64,000 bases of DNA from Actinosynnema sp040640215 (GTDB lineage: Bacteria > Actinomycetota > Actinomycetes > Mycobacteriales > Pseudonocardiaceae): assembly GCF_040640215.1 (NCBI RefSeq), contig NZ_JBFABG010000013.1, forward strand, positions 124,001 to 188,000, written 5' to 3'. A model generated the notes under the pieces. It ran no database searches. It was not told where the DNA came from and worked only from the letters and a program-made list of their open reading frames with translations. Made by a program: the position numbers and the translations under genes. This document shows, piece after piece, positions 1 to 9,027 of this stretch (position 1 is its first letter; each line of letters starts with the position of its first letter).

Positions 1-289
1 CCCACTCCAGCCGCTGGAGGTAAAACGGCAACCGGACCTCGTCGGTGAGGGCGAAGGCCGCGGTGAAGCAGATCCGCAGGTCTTCCGGCAGCCCGGCGGC
101 CAGGTCCGACAATGTCGCGGACAGCTTGGCCCGCGCCGTCGCGTCGTCGTCCTCGACGCCGATCCCGCACAGCACCCGGACCGAGTGGCCGAGGCCGCGC
201 TTCAACTCGGGGGCGAGCACACCGCGTCCTCGACGCAGGAGCTTGAGCTCGGCGACCAGGAGCCTCGTCTCGGGGTGGGGACCGGGCAT
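1..289 (-). CDS. Hypothetical protein, 3' end outside window
   Basis: N-terminal 96 residues of a minus-strand gene; the C-terminus lies beyond the left edge. The translation opens MPGPHPETRLLVAELKLLR and continues as a charged, probably helical domain with no motif I recognise. Two in-frame ATGs exist (295 and 289). The strong Shine-Dalgarno AGGAAGG directly abuts the first and sits six bases before the second, so 289 is preferred. Function unknown; actinomycete codon bias supports a real gene. Confidence 0.7.
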   Translation of the reverse strand, partial: MPGPHPETRLLVAELKLLRRGRGVLAPELKRGLGHSVRVLCGIGVEDDDATARAKLSATLSDLAAGLPEDLRICFTAAFALTDEVRLPFYLQRLEW

Positions 290-295
290 CGGCAT

Positions 296-509
296 CCTTC
301 CTCTTGGCGTGACTCCGATTCAATCGCGCCGGCGATCGGTACCGGTGGTCGCGGCCGGGGTTGACCGGAAGGTGTCCAGCGGTTGTCATCCCGCGCGGTG
401 CACCGGTATCGGCACCGGTGGGACACCGGAAAACCCCTTCCCGCCGGTGGAAGCGCTGCACGATAGAGCTCTCGGAACTGACACCGCACACGCTGACCGG
501 GAGTCGATC
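296..509. promoter_or_regulatory. Divergent intergenic region with candidate promoter
   Basis: Divergent spacer between the truncated minus-strand gene and a small plus-strand ORF. On the plus strand TTGACC (361-366) and TGTCAT (384-389) are separated by 17 bp and could be a sigma-70-type promoter. GCACCGGT is directly repeated near 399-419. No gene is seen here. Confidence 0.3.
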
Positions 510-680
510 ATGGACCTCTTCTGCCCCTTGGGCCGCCTCTTGCGTTTGGGCATCTGGTTGCTGGCCATCGGTTTCGCGCTCGGGCTCGCGCTCGGGCTCC
601 AGACCGGGGCCGACCGCTCGGCACCGGATCTGGGCACCGGTGCGACCTCGCCCGAGATCGCGGCCACGCCGCTCGGGTGA
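510..680 (+). CDS. Small predicted membrane protein
   Basis: A 56-residue ORF starting with ATG and preceded by a weak GGGAG. It begins MDLFCPLGRLLRLGIWLLAI and has one hydrophobic segment (about residues 9-30) followed by a short polar tail ending in TPLG. It may be a small membrane-anchored or exported peptide. It lies alone upstream of a secreted protein gene. No family is recognised, and a spurious ORF cannot be excluded because of its length. Confidence 0.4.
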   Translation: MDLFCPLGRLLRLGIWLLAIGFALGLALGLQTGADRSAPDLGTGATSPEIAATPLG

Positions 681-810
681 TCGCGGCACTGGCCGGAACG
701 TGGCCGCCGATTGGCCAACGCCTGGTGTACCGGCGGGTCCGGAGCGGCTCCACGATGGGGAAGTCCCGATCGACTGAACCTTCACCGACAACGGAAAGAG
801 GTGGAAGACC

Positions 811-1182
811 GTGGAGCACAAGAGGAAGCGGACGACCGTTCGAGCGGCGGCGCTGGCCCTGATGACCGTGGCGTTCGGCGGCGTCCTGGCCGCCGGTGCC
901 ACCCCGGCGTCTGCCGAAGGCCCGGGCGTGCTCGCCAGCTACATCGGCTCGAACTCAGGTGGCGCACACCTGCGCACCTGCCCCACCACCTCGTGCGGCA
1001 GCATCGCGTACATGGGCAACGGCACCGGCGTCACGATGCAGTGCTGGCTGGACAGCCAGCACGTGAGCCCGCCCGCCTCGGACTACGGATCGGCCCGCTG
1101 GTTCCGCTTGTCCACCCCGTGGGGTACCGGCTACACGCACTCGTCGCTCGTCGAGGGGCAGACCTCCGTCGGCCACTGCTGA
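811..1182 (+). CDS. Small secreted protein, SH3-like
   Basis: A 123-residue protein with an N-terminal Sec signal peptide (basic KRKR, hydrophobic 12-28, cleavage predicted after ASA about residue 35). The mature part is about 88 residues with four cysteines (HLRTCPTTSCGS, MQCW, VGHC) and Gly/Ser/Trp-rich strands typical of small bacterial SH3-like or cell-wall-associated proteins in actinomycetes. GTG start chosen because of the GGAAAGAGGTGG ribosome-binding region just upstream. A strong hairpin terminator follows. The molecular role is unknown. Confidence 0.8.
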   Translation: MEHKRKRTTVRAAALALMTVAFGGVLAAGATPASAEGPGVLASYIGSNSGGAHLRTCPTTSCGSIAYMGNGTGVTMQCWLDSQHVSPPASDYGSARWFRLSTPWGTGYTHSSLVEGQTSVGHC

Positions 1183-1195
1183 CACCCCCCTGCTG

Positions 1196-1237
1196 CGGGC
1201 GGGTCCCGGCGCGTGCAGAAGCGCCGGGACCCGCCCG
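1196..1237 (+). terminator. Rho-independent-type hairpin
   Basis: Perfect 17-bp stem (1196-1212 pairing with 1221-1237) and an 8-nt loop, starting 14 bp after the stop of the secreted protein gene. No T-tract, as is usual in high-GC actinomycetes. Confidence 0.85.
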
Positions 1238-1346
1238 TGCCCACGCCCCGTCGACGGGAGCGGCCGTACCGCATCAACAGCGGCGATGAACTTCCGAGCG
1301 GTGCGGGGAGGTACGCTCCTCGCCGCTGCTACCAGGGGGTCACGTC

Positions 1347-4313
1347 GTGCGGTTCGCGATCCTGGGGCCGTTGCGGGTCGAGCGCGACGGCGTCGAGGTC
1401 CCGGTCAGCGGGCCGCGACAGCGCGACCTGCTGACGCTGCTGCTGTTGCGCCCCAACAGGGTGCTCACCACCGACTGGCTGGCCGACGCCCTATGGGACG
1501 GCCGGCCGCCGGCCAGTGCCGCCGTGACCCTCCGGACCCACGTCGCGGGTCTGCGGCGCGCGCTCGAACCCGGTCGCGGCCACCGCGCGCCCGCCGATTT
1601 GCTGCGCGGGCACACCGGCGGGTACGAGTTGGCCGTGCCGGCGGACGCCGTGGACGCCGTCCGCTTCACCACCCTCGCCGACGACGCGGCAGCGGCCTTG
1701 GCCGCCGGGGACGTCCCGTCGGCCGAGCACCGCTACCGCGAGGCGCTGGCGCTGTGGCGGGGTGAGGTGGCCGTCGACCTCGCCGCCGTGCGCGCCGACC
1801 TCGCCGCACTGGCCGAAGCCCGCCTGGTCGCGGAGGAAGGACTCGCCACCGCCTCCGTGGCGCTCGGCAGGCACCACGAGACCATTCCCGGCCTGCGGCG
1901 CTTCGTCACCGACCACCCGGAGCGCGAGCACGCGCGCGGCCAACTGATGCTCGCCCTCTACCACGCGGGCCGGCAGACCGAGGCCCTGGCGGTCTACGAC
2001 GAAGGCCGGCGCGTCCTGCTCGACCAGCACGGCGTGACCCCTTCCCCACCGCTGCGCTCCCTGCACCAGCGCATCCTTGCCCAGGACGTGCCGGTCGCCG
2101 TCGCGCAGCCGCAGACCACCCCGCCGCAGACCGTTCCGCCCGGTTCCCCGGCTCGACGAGCCGCCGGGCTCGACGGGGTGCGGATCGTGGGCCGCGAACG
2201 CGAACTCGCGGTGCTGGACGGAGTGCTGCTCGCGGCCCGGCACGCGGGTGGGCGGTTCGCGGCGGTGGTCGGCGAGCCCGGCATCGGGAAGACCAGCCTG
2301 GCCCGGGTCCTCGGGGCGCGTGCCGCAGCGGCCGGCACGCCGGTCGTGTGGGCGCGCTGCCCGGACATCGGGCAGACGCCGCCGTTCTGGCTGTGGACGC
2401 AGGTGGTGCGCGCGCTGTCGCCGGACGGCGGGCAGCCCGCGCTGGCCGGGTTCACCGGACCGCTCGGCGCGGACCGCGCGGGCCGCGTCGACCCGACCGC
2501 CCGCTTCCGCGCCTACGACGCCGTGGCCGCGCTGGTCCACACCGCCGCCGCCGACGCGGGTCTGGTGCTGGTCCTGGACGACCTGCACGCCGCCGACCCC
2601 GACTCGCTGCTGCTCCTGCGCTACCTGGTACCGGTCCTGCACACCTCGCGGGCCCTGGTGGTCGCGACGCTGCGCCCCTACGAGCACGACCCGGACCTGG
2701 TGGCCGCGCTCGCCGACGTGGCGCGCTCCCCCGGGCACCGCCGCGTGCACCCCGCCGGGCTCGACGCGGGCGCGGTGGCCGACCTGGTGCGCGAGCACAC
2801 CGGCACCACCCCGTCCGCCGCCGCCGTGGACCGGCTCGTCACCCGGACCGGCGGCAACCCGTTCTTCCTGACCGAGTTGCTGACCTCGCCGGAGGACCCG
2901 CCGCCGGGCATCCGCGACACCGTCCGCCGCCGCCTGCACGCCCTCGACGACGCCACCCGCGACTGCCTGGACCTGCTCTGCGTCGCGGGCCGGGACCTGG
3001 ACGTCGCCGTGGTGGGCACGCCCGCGCCCGCCGCCGACCACCTGGTCGCCGAGACCGCGCCGGGCGTCGTCGGGTTCCGGCACCCGCTGTTCGCCGAGGC
3101 GACGTACGCCGACCTGTCCCCCACCCGGCGCGCCGCCCTGCACGCCCGCCTCGCCGAAACCGCCCACGACCTGCTCACCCCGGCCGAGCTGGCGCACCAC
3201 TACGGCCGGGCGCGCGACCGCGCCGCCGACCACCTGCGCTGGACGCTGGAAGCGGCCGAGGACGCCACCCGCCGGCTGGCCTTCGAGGACGCCCTGACCC
3301 ACCTGGACCGGGCGGCGGCGCTGCTCACCGACCCGGCCGAGGAGCTGGCGGCGCACCTGCGCCGCACGGCCCTGCTCCAGATCACCGTCGGCGTCGGCAG
3401 CGACGCGGTGGCCGAAGCCGCCGCCCGCGCCCACCACCTGCTGACCCTGCTGGGCGCGGACCGCCCCGGTCCCGCCGACCTCGGCACCGCCCTGTGGACG
3501 CTCGGCGAACTGGCCTGCAACCGCGCGGACTTCCCGCTGGCGGTCGACCTGGCCACCCGGCTGCTCGCCGTAGACGGCGGCGGGCTCACCACGACCGCCG
3601 CCCACTACCTGCTCGGCGTCACCGCCTACTTCACCGGCCGCCTCGCGGACGCCGACGAGCACCTCACGACCGCGCTGGACCACCTCGACGAACGCCTGCT
3701 GCGCGGCCAGACCGGCCGCACGCCGACCCTCGCCGTGCACGAGTTCCGCGCACTCGTGCGGTCGCTGCGCGGCCTGGACGCCCGACCGGACCTTGCCGCC
3801 GCGCGCGCCCTGGCCGAGCGGACCGGCGACCCGTACGGCCGTGCCAACGCGGAGCTGTTCGCCGGGTGGGCGGCGCTCCAGGAGCACGACGTGCCCGCCG
3901 CCGAACGGGCCGCGCGGGAGTGCCGCCGCATCGGCGCGCGGGGGCACATGGCGCACTTCGTCACGACCGGCGACTTCTTCGCCGAGTGGGCGGCCCTGCG
4001 CCGGGGCGACGCGGCCGGGCCGGCGGCGGTGCGCGCCGCCGCCGACGGCATCTACCGGCTGGGCCTGCGCTCGACCCGCACGATCACCATCGCCGCCGTC
4101 GCCGGCGCGCACCTCGTCGCCGGTCACCACGAGCGGGCCGCCGCGCTCGCCGACGAGGGCCTGGGCACCGCGCGGGCCGTCGGCGAGCACGTCCTGGCCG
4201 CCGAGCTGCACCGCGTGCGCGGCCTGGCCTCGGGTGACGCGCGCGACCTGGACGCGGGCCGCGCGATCGCCGAGGCGCAGGGCGCGCACCTGCTGCTGGC
4301 CCGCTTCCACTAG
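1347..4313 (+). CDS. SARP/AfsR-type regulator with AAA ATPase domain
   Basis: Large (988 aa) transcriptional regulator. Residues 1-95 form an OmpR-type winged helix (MRFAILGPLRVERDG start, GPRQRDLLTLLLL), 100-245 a bacterial transcriptional activation domain, and about 275-480 a P-loop ATPase with Walker A GEPGIGKT (309-316) and Walker B-like LVLVLDDLHAADP (about 405-417). The rest is helical and TPR-like. This is the SARP/AfsR architecture, known to activate secondary-metabolite or stress genes by binding direct repeats. The GTG start follows GGGGG. The adjacent FAD hydroxylase, 68 bp downstream on the same strand, is a plausible target. Not AfsR itself by any direct evidence. Confidence 0.9.
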   Translation: MRFAILGPLRVERDGVEVPVSGPRQRDLLTLLLLRPNRVLTTDWLADALWDGRPPASAAVTLRTHVAGLRRALEPGRGHRAPADLLRGHTGGYELAVPADAVDAVRFTTLADDAAAALAAGDVPSAEHRYREALALWRGEVAVDLAAVRADLAALAEARLVAEEGLATASVALGRHHETIPGLRRFVTDHPEREHARGQLMLALYHAGRQTEALAVYDEGRRVLLDQHGVTPSPPLRSLHQRILAQDVPVAVAQPQTTPPQTVPPGSPARRAAGLDGVRIVGRERELAVLDGVLLAARHAGGRFAAVVGEPGIGKTSLARVLGARAAAAGTPVVWARCPDIGQTPPFWLWTQVVRALSPDGGQPALAGFTGPLGADRAGRVDPTARFRAYDAVAALVHTAAADAGLVLVLDDLHAADPDSLLLLRYLVPVLHTSRALVVATLRPYEHDPDLVAALADVARSPGHRRVHPAGLDAGAVADLVREHTGTTPSAAAVDRLVTRTGGNPFFLTELLTSPEDPPPGIRDTVRRRLHALDDATRDCLDLLCVAGRDLDVAVVGTPAPAADHLVAETAPGVVGFRHPLFAEATYADLSPTRRAALHARLAETAHDLLTPAELAHHYGRARDRAADHLRWTLEAAEDATRRLAFEDALTHLDRAAALLTDPAEELAAHLRRTALLQITVGVGSDAVAEAAARAHHLLTLLGADRPGPADLGTALWTLGELACNRADFPLAVDLATRLLAVDGGGLTTTAAHYLLGVTAYFTGRLADADEHLTTALDHLDERLLRGQTGRTPTLAVHEFRALVRSLRGLDARPDLAAARALAERTGDPYGRANAELFAGWAALQEHDVPAAERAARECRRIGARGHMAHFVTTGDFFAEWAALRRGDAAGPAAVRAAADGIYRLGLRSTRTITIAAVAGAHLVAGHHERAAALADEGLGTARAVGEHVLAAELHRVRGLASGDARDLDAGRAIAEAQGAHLLLARFH

Positions 4314-4381
4314 CGCCTCCACACGACCTCCACAGCCCTGCGCTGCGATTGGCCGCAGGACGGCACAACGGAGGGGGAACC

Positions 4382-5884
4382 ATGTACGACGTCGTGGTCA
4401 TCGGGTGCGGGCCGGTCGGTGCGCTCACCGCCAACCTGCTGGGCGCGCGGGGCGTGCGCACGCTGGTCGTCGAGCGGAGCACCGAGCCGCACGGCCAGTC
4501 CCGCGCGTTCTCCTGCGACGACGAGGCGCTGCGGATCTACCAGCAGGCGGGCCTGCGCCGGGAGGTCGAGCGCGACACCCACCCGCCGCGCCGGGCCGAG
4601 TACGTCAACGCCAGGGGCCGGGTGTTCGCCGAGATCGCGCTGGACGAGGTGGACTTCGGCCTCGGCGCGGGCCCGCTGCACTTCTTCGACCAACCGAGGC
4701 TGGAAGCGGTGCTGAGACGGGGGCTGGACCGGTTCCCGCACGTCACCCTGCGCACCGGCGCGGAGCTGGTCGCCCTGACCCGGCACGACGACCACGTGAC
4801 CGCCACCCTGCGCCGCGACGGGGTCGACGCGGAGGTCGAGGCCCGGTACGTGCTGGGTGCCGACGGCGCGCGCAGCACCACGCGCACCGCCGCCGGGATC
4901 GCGCTCACCGGCACCTCGAACGAAGAACCGTGGCTCGCGGTCTCCGGCGTCGTCGAACCGGGCGCGACCCGCGTGGACACCACCCGGTTCGCCTGCGACT
5001 GGCGGCGGCCCGCGTTCGTGTCGCCGGGCGCTTTCGGGACCTACCGGATGGAGTTCATGCTCCTCGACGGCGAGGACCCGGAAGCCGTGGCGAGCGCGGC
5101 GAGCATCCGCCGGCTGATCACGCCGTACGTGGACCCGGACCGGTTCACGGTCACCCGCGCGGTCGTCTACACCTTCCACCACCTGATCGCCGACCGCTGG
5201 CGGGACGGCCGGGTGTTCCTGCTCGGCGACGCGGCGCACCAGATGCCGCCGTTCCTGGGCCAGGGCCTGTGCAGCGGGCTGCGCGACGCCGCGAACCTGA
5301 CGTGGCGGATCGCGCAGGTGCTGCGCGGCGACGCCGACGAGGCGCTGCTCGACGGCTACGAGGCCGAGCGCCGACCGCACACCGAGGCGATGGCGTGGAC
5401 CAGCGTGCGCATGGGCCGGGTCTTCCTGGTGCGCAACCGCTTCGGGGCCGCCGTCCGGGACGCCGTGCTGCGCGCCGCGCAGGTCGTGCCCCGGGTCCGC
5501 CGCGCGATCCGGCACTTCGAGTTCAAACCGCGTCCCGCGCTGCCGGGCCACCGGGCACCGATCGGCACGATGTTCCCGCAGCCCGACGTGGCCGTCGGCG
5601 GCAGGCGGGTGCCGCTGGACGACGTGCTGGGTGCCGAGTTCGCCGTGGTCGGTCCCGGTGTGGACGCGGCGACCGCGATCGGCTGGCGCGGTCCCGTGGC
5701 CCGCTTCGTGCGCATCGCGCCGCCCGGCGCGGACGCGCCCGCCGACATCACCACCGTCGAGGACGTGGACGGCGCGCTCACCGCCTGGTTCGCCGAGCAC
5801 GGCACGGACGTCGTGGTGCTGCGCCCGGACCGCTTCGTGCACGCCACCGAGGTCGGCAGCCGCGACCCCGCCGGGAGCCGCTGA
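4382..5884 (+). CDS. FAD-dependent aromatic hydroxylase (MhpA/PheA-like)
   Basis: A 500-residue class A flavoprotein monooxygenase. It has the N-terminal FAD-binding GCGPVG (8-13), the NADPH/FAD motif GADGARS (159-165) and the ribityl-binding GDAAHQMPPFLGQG (from 282). The C-terminal extension resembles the thioredoxin-like domain of phenol/3-(3-hydroxyphenyl)propionate hydroxylases. Expected reaction: NAD(P)H-dependent ring hydroxylation of a phenolic substrate or a polyketide intermediate. The ATG start is preceded by GGAGGGGG; an in-frame start at 4349 lacks a site. Substrate unknown. Confidence 0.9.
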   Translation: MYDVVVIGCGPVGALTANLLGARGVRTLVVERSTEPHGQSRAFSCDDEALRIYQQAGLRREVERDTHPPRRAEYVNARGRVFAEIALDEVDFGLGAGPLHFFDQPRLEAVLRRGLDRFPHVTLRTGAELVALTRHDDHVTATLRRDGVDAEVEARYVLGADGARSTTRTAAGIALTGTSNEEPWLAVSGVVEPGATRVDTTRFACDWRRPAFVSPGAFGTYRMEFMLLDGEDPEAVASAASIRRLITPYVDPDRFTVTRAVVYTFHHLIADRWRDGRVFLLGDAAHQMPPFLGQGLCSGLRDAANLTWRIAQVLRGDADEALLDGYEAERRPHTEAMAWTSVRMGRVFLVRNRFGAAVRDAVLRAAQVVPRVRRAIRHFEFKPRPALPGHRAPIGTMFPQPDVAVGGRRVPLDDVLGAEFAVVGPGVDAATAIGWRGPVARFVRIAPPGADAPADITTVEDVDGALTAWFAEHGTDVVVLRPDRFVHATEVGSRDPAGSR

Positions 5885-5896
5885 CCGCTCCGGGCT

Positions 5897-5924
5897 CCCG
5901 GGGGCCACCGCGTCGGCCCCCGGG
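5897..5924 (+). terminator. Hairpin after hydroxylase gene
   Basis: Perfect 10-bp GC stem (5897-5906 with 5915-5924) and 8-nt loop, 13 bp after the hydroxylase stop. Confidence 0.75.
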
Positions 5925-5971
5925 GTGAAAATCGCTGTCCGGTGACCGGGGCGCGGTGGTAGACAGCCGCA

Positions 5972-6736
5972 GTGCACGAGACGCTGGAATTCCCCGATCT
6001 GCTGCGGCTGATCGACGAGCGGTCGACCGCGTTCCGGGTCGCGGTCGCCGCCGCGCCCAGTCTCGACGTGCGGGTGCCGACCTGCCCCGGGTGGACGCTG
6101 TCCGACCTGGCGCGGCACCTGGGCGAGGGCCGCCGCCGCTGGGCCGCCACCGTCGCCGCCGGGCCCGCCGACACCCGCCCGGCCGCCGCCGGGGGTGACC
6201 CGCCCCGGGGGCGCGAGGAGCTGCTGGTCTGGTTGGCCGACTCGACGCGGCACCTGCTGGACGCGCTGCGGGAGGCCGGGCCGGATCGCGGTTGCTGGAC
6301 GGGGTGGGGCACCTCGCAGTCGCCGAGGACCAGCGGAGCCGTCGCCCGGCACCAGGTCCAGGAGATCGCGGTGCACACCTACGACGCCCAGCTCACCGCG
6401 GGTGCCGCGCGGCCGTTGCCGGACGAGGTGGCGCTCGACGGCGTCGACGAGTTCCTGTTCACCTGCTGCGCCACGACATCGGCCTGGCCGCACGAGCCCG
6501 CCACCGTCGTCTACCACGCGACCGAGGGCCGGTCGTGGAGTCTCCGCCTTTCCGCCGACGGCGCACGGGCCGCGCGCCTGGCCGCGCCCGCTGCCGACGC
6601 TGCCGACGTCTCCGTTCGCGCCACGGCCGGGGAGCTGGTCCTGGCCATGTACGGCCGTTCTCCGGTGGACTCGCTGGAACTCGCCGGCGACCGCCGTGTC
6701 CTCGACCGGCTCATCGCCTGGGACCCGGGCGAGTAG
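5972..6736 (+). CDS. Maleylpyruvate isomerase family, mycothiol-dependent
   Basis: A 254-residue DinB/MDMPI-fold protein: N-terminal helical bundle with the typical VPTCPGWTLSDLARHLGEG (about 33-51), the metal-ligand segment ARHQVQEIAVHTYDAQ (about 126-141) and a C-terminal SCP2-like half. The family uses mycothiol as cofactor for isomerisation or conjugation, which fits an actinomycete. GTG start. It stands alone between a terminator and a convergent isochorismatase-like gene. The real substrate cannot be read from sequence. Confidence 0.85.
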   Translation: MHETLEFPDLLRLIDERSTAFRVAVAAAPSLDVRVPTCPGWTLSDLARHLGEGRRRWAATVAAGPADTRPAAAGGDPPRGREELLVWLADSTRHLLDALREAGPDRGCWTGWGTSQSPRTSGAVARHQVQEIAVHTYDAQLTAGAARPLPDEVALDGVDEFLFTCCATTSAWPHEPATVVYHATEGRSWSLRLSADGARAARLAAPAADAADVSVRATAGELVLAMYGRSPVDSLELAGDRRVLDRLIAWDPGE

Positions 6737-6772
6737 GACGTCAGGCGGTCGGAAACACTTGCCGGGGACCGG

Positions 6773-7399
6773 CTACCCCGGCGTGGGGCTCCGCTCCAGT
6801 TCGGCACCCAGCTCGGCGGCCGACAGCACCCGCCCGAAGAAGGTCCGGATCGAGCGGAGGGTGGCCTCCTGGGCATCCTCGGACAGCGCGCCGGTCGCGT
6901 CGGAGACGAAGGCGACGCGGTAGTCGTGCATGTACGCGCTGCGCGCGGTCGACTCGCAGCACGCTTCGGTCAGCGTGCCGATGATGATCACCGTGTCGAC
7001 TCGCCGCAGACCCCGGATCGTGTTCAGGACGCTGTGCAGCGGCGTGTTGTGGAAGGCGTCGTAGCGGTGCTTGCGGATGACCATCTCGTCCGGTCGCGGC
7101 GCGAGCTCGTCGACGATCTCCGCGCCGTGCGTGCCGTCGCGCATCCCCGCCTCCTGCAAGCGGGGGATGTAAGCGGTTTCCAGCGGTGAGACGTCGAAGC
7201 TGTCGTACAGGATGTGCTGCGTGTAGACGACCGGCACGCCGGCATCGCGGCACGTGTCGACGACATCACGCATCGTCGCCAGCCGTTCGCGCGCCATCGG
7301 CACGGCCATGGGGAAGCCTTCGCGCACGAAGTCGTTCTGCATGTCGATGACGAGCAGCGCGCAGGACTCCGGGTCGACGGTCCAGGGCAGGGTCGTCAT
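6773..7399 (-). CDS. Isochorismatase-family cysteine hydrolase
   Basis: A 208-residue alpha/beta hydrolase of the isochorismatase/nicotinamidase family. Catalytic triad candidates are D19 (VIDMQNDF), K110 (VIRKHRYDAF) and C147 (GTLTEACCEST). The length matches stand-alone family members, which hydrolyse amides, carbamates or the isochorismate vinyl ether. The ATG start is supported by GAAGGAG five bases upstream; the longer open frame to 7660 is spurious. It is the last gene after the aminotransferase on the minus strand but is separated from it by a hairpin, so it probably has its own promoter. Confidence 0.88.
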   Translation of the reverse strand: MTTLPWTVDPESCALLVIDMQNDFVREGFPMAVPMARERLATMRDVVDTCRDAGVPVVYTQHILYDSFDVSPLETAYIPRLQEAGMRDGTHGAEIVDELAPRPDEMVIRKHRYDAFHNTPLHSVLNTIRGLRRVDTVIIIGTLTEACCESTARSAYMHDYRVAFVSDATGALSEDAQEATLRSIRTFFGRVLSAAELGAELERSPTPG

Positions 7400-7499
7400 G
7401 TCGCTCCTTCGCGGGCCGTCGCGGGCATTCGTGCCGGGGACGCTAACACGACGGGCGCTGCCGAGGCGTCGACCGGGACCGGCGCACCGCTCGGACCGC

Positions 7500-7529
7500 C
7501 CGCCACGCGGCCCGGGGCTCGCGTGGCGG
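7500..7529 (-). terminator. Hairpin after aminotransferase gene
   Basis: Perfect 10-bp stem (7500-7509 with 7520-7529) and 10-nt loop, 50 bp past the stop of the minus-strand aminotransferase and before the isochorismatase gene. Confidence 0.65.
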
Positions 7530-7578
7530 ACGACCGTCCTTCCGCGACACCGCGACCGGCGAGCGGCCGGCGCGGACG

Positions 7579-9027
7579 TCAGGAGTCGAGCTTCCTCAGG
7601 GCGCGGCAGAGTCGTTCGACGGCGGGCTGGAGGGTGTCGAGGCGTGCGGCGGTGAAGCACAGGCGGTAGAAGCCCCGGGGGTCCATCTGGTACATGGTGG
7701 CACCGGTGAGGAGCTTGACCCCGGCCTCCTTCAGGATGTAGTGCGCCAGGCGCTGTTCCGGCTCGTCGGGGTCGTCGCCGAACAGGACCGTCTCCGGGCC
7801 CTCCGCCGGCGGCGCACCGGCCAGGAACTCGCGCAGGTCGAGCCAGAAGAACTGGGTGCTGTTCGTGCCCGGCGGCCGGAAGAACCTGATGCCGTGCTCC
7901 CCCAGCGTCGTGCTGACGGCGTCGAAGGACCGCTGGAGGCGGTGGGAGTACTCGGTGGTGAGTTCATCCCACGCCGCACCGCTCAGCGCGGTGATGGGGT
8001 CGATGTAGAACTGCTTGAGCGAGTCGAACTGGCTGAACCACGACAGCGGGCGGCGGCGTTCCCACGGGTCGGCGGCGTTCTCGGTCATGGCGTGCTGCAC
8101 GGCGGGCGAGCCGGAGACGATGAACCCGGTGCGGAAGCCGGACAGGCCGAAGTCCTTGGCGAAGCCCCACACCACGTGGACGCGGTCCACGGCCCCGTGC
8201 TTCCCGGCCAGTCCCAACGCGCTGACGAACCGGTCGGAGGTGTGGCGCAACTGGGAGTGGCGGTAGATCTCGTCGGAGATGATGTGCATCTTCGGGGACT
8301 TGGCCAGCGCCCACTCGTAGATCGCGTCCAGCAGGCCCGGCGGGTAGTTGACGCCCAGCGGGTTGTGGGGGTTGGTGAGCACGAGCAGCCTCGGCGGCTG
8401 CGCACACCGCGCGTACGCCGCCTCCAGGTCGTCCACGGTCAGTTCGAAGGTGTCCTGCTCCGCCGCGTTGCCCTGCTTGTACGTGGGCACCGGCACGCAC
8501 TTCAGGCCGGGGACCTCCTCGAACGACCAGTTGAAGCCCTGCCAGTACGGCGCGGGGATGAGCACGTTGCTGCCGCGCGGCACGGGACCGGCGTCGCCGC
8601 GCGGCACCGGCACCGCGCCGTCGACCGTCGGGTTCTGGAGGGCCAGCGCGATGATCTCCAGCGCCGAGGACACCCCGGCCGTGGCGAAGACGGTCTTCGG
8701 GTCGACGTGCGGCACGCCGAACGACTCCTCGAAGTGCCGGGCCATGGCGGTGGTGATCCGCTCGGTGTCCTGCGGCGAGACGTACCGGGTCGACCTCTCC
8801 GGCAGGGGGTGCGGGAGGGCCTTGAAGAGCTGTTCCGACAGCAGCGGGTACAGCAGGGCGTTCTCCGCGATCGACAGGTCGGTGATCTCCTCGGACCTGC
8901 CGCCGCGCCGGAGCAGGTCGCGGTAGGCGAGCCCGCGCTGTTCCTCGTCCGGGATGCGCGCGAGCCGGCGCAGGTCGTCCCGGTCCGGCGCGGCGACCTG
9001 TGCGGTCGGGTCGAGTTGGCGCGTCAT
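7579..9027 (-). CDS. PLP aminotransferase, ACC-synthase-like
   Basis: A 482-residue fold-type I PLP enzyme. Signatures: TNPHNPLG (N219), SDEIYR (D252), and the Schiff-base lysine K291 in WGFAKDFGLSGFRTG, which closely matches the SLSKDxGLPGFR pattern of plant 1-aminocyclopropane-1-carboxylate synthases. It could be an ordinary aminotransferase or a C-C/C-S gamma-eliminating enzyme acting on S-adenosylmethionine-like substrates. The ATG start has GGGAGGA five bases before it and overlaps the stop of the upstream small secreted protein (ATGA), indicating translational coupling. Confidence 0.85.
   Translation of the reverse strand: MTRQLDPTAQVAAPDRDDLRRLARIPDEEQRGLAYRDLLRRGGRSEEITDLSIAENALLYPLLSEQLFKALPHPLPERSTRYVSPQDTERITTAMARHFEESFGVPHVDPKTVFATAGVSSALEIIALALQNPTVDGAVPVPRGDAGPVPRGSNVLIPAPYWQGFNWSFEEVPGLKCVPVPTYKQGNAAEQDTFELTVDDLEAAYARCAQPPRLLVLTNPHNPLGVNYPPGLLDAIYEWALAKSPKMHIISDEIYRHSQLRHTSDRFVSALGLAGKHGAVDRVHVVWGFAKDFGLSGFRTGFIVSGSPAVQHAMTENAADPWERRRPLSWFSQFDSLKQFYIDPITALSGAAWDELTTEYSHRLQRSFDAVSTTLGEHGIRFFRPPGTNSTQFFWLDLREFLAGAPPAEGPETVLFGDDPDEPEQRLAHYILKEAGVKLLTGATMYQMDPRGFYRLCFTAARLDTLQPAVERLCRALRKLDS

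Noticed and set aside
1491..4322. Very long minus-strand open frame opposite the SARP gene
   Set aside because: It mirrors the codon bias of the plus-strand gene; the translation is low-complexity Arg/Gly/Val/Gln with no domain. Typical shadow frame in high-GC DNA.
4310..6517. 735-codon minus-strand frame opposite the hydroxylase and isomerase genes
   Set aside because: Compositionally biased, spans two well-supported plus-strand genes, no ribosome site or domain.
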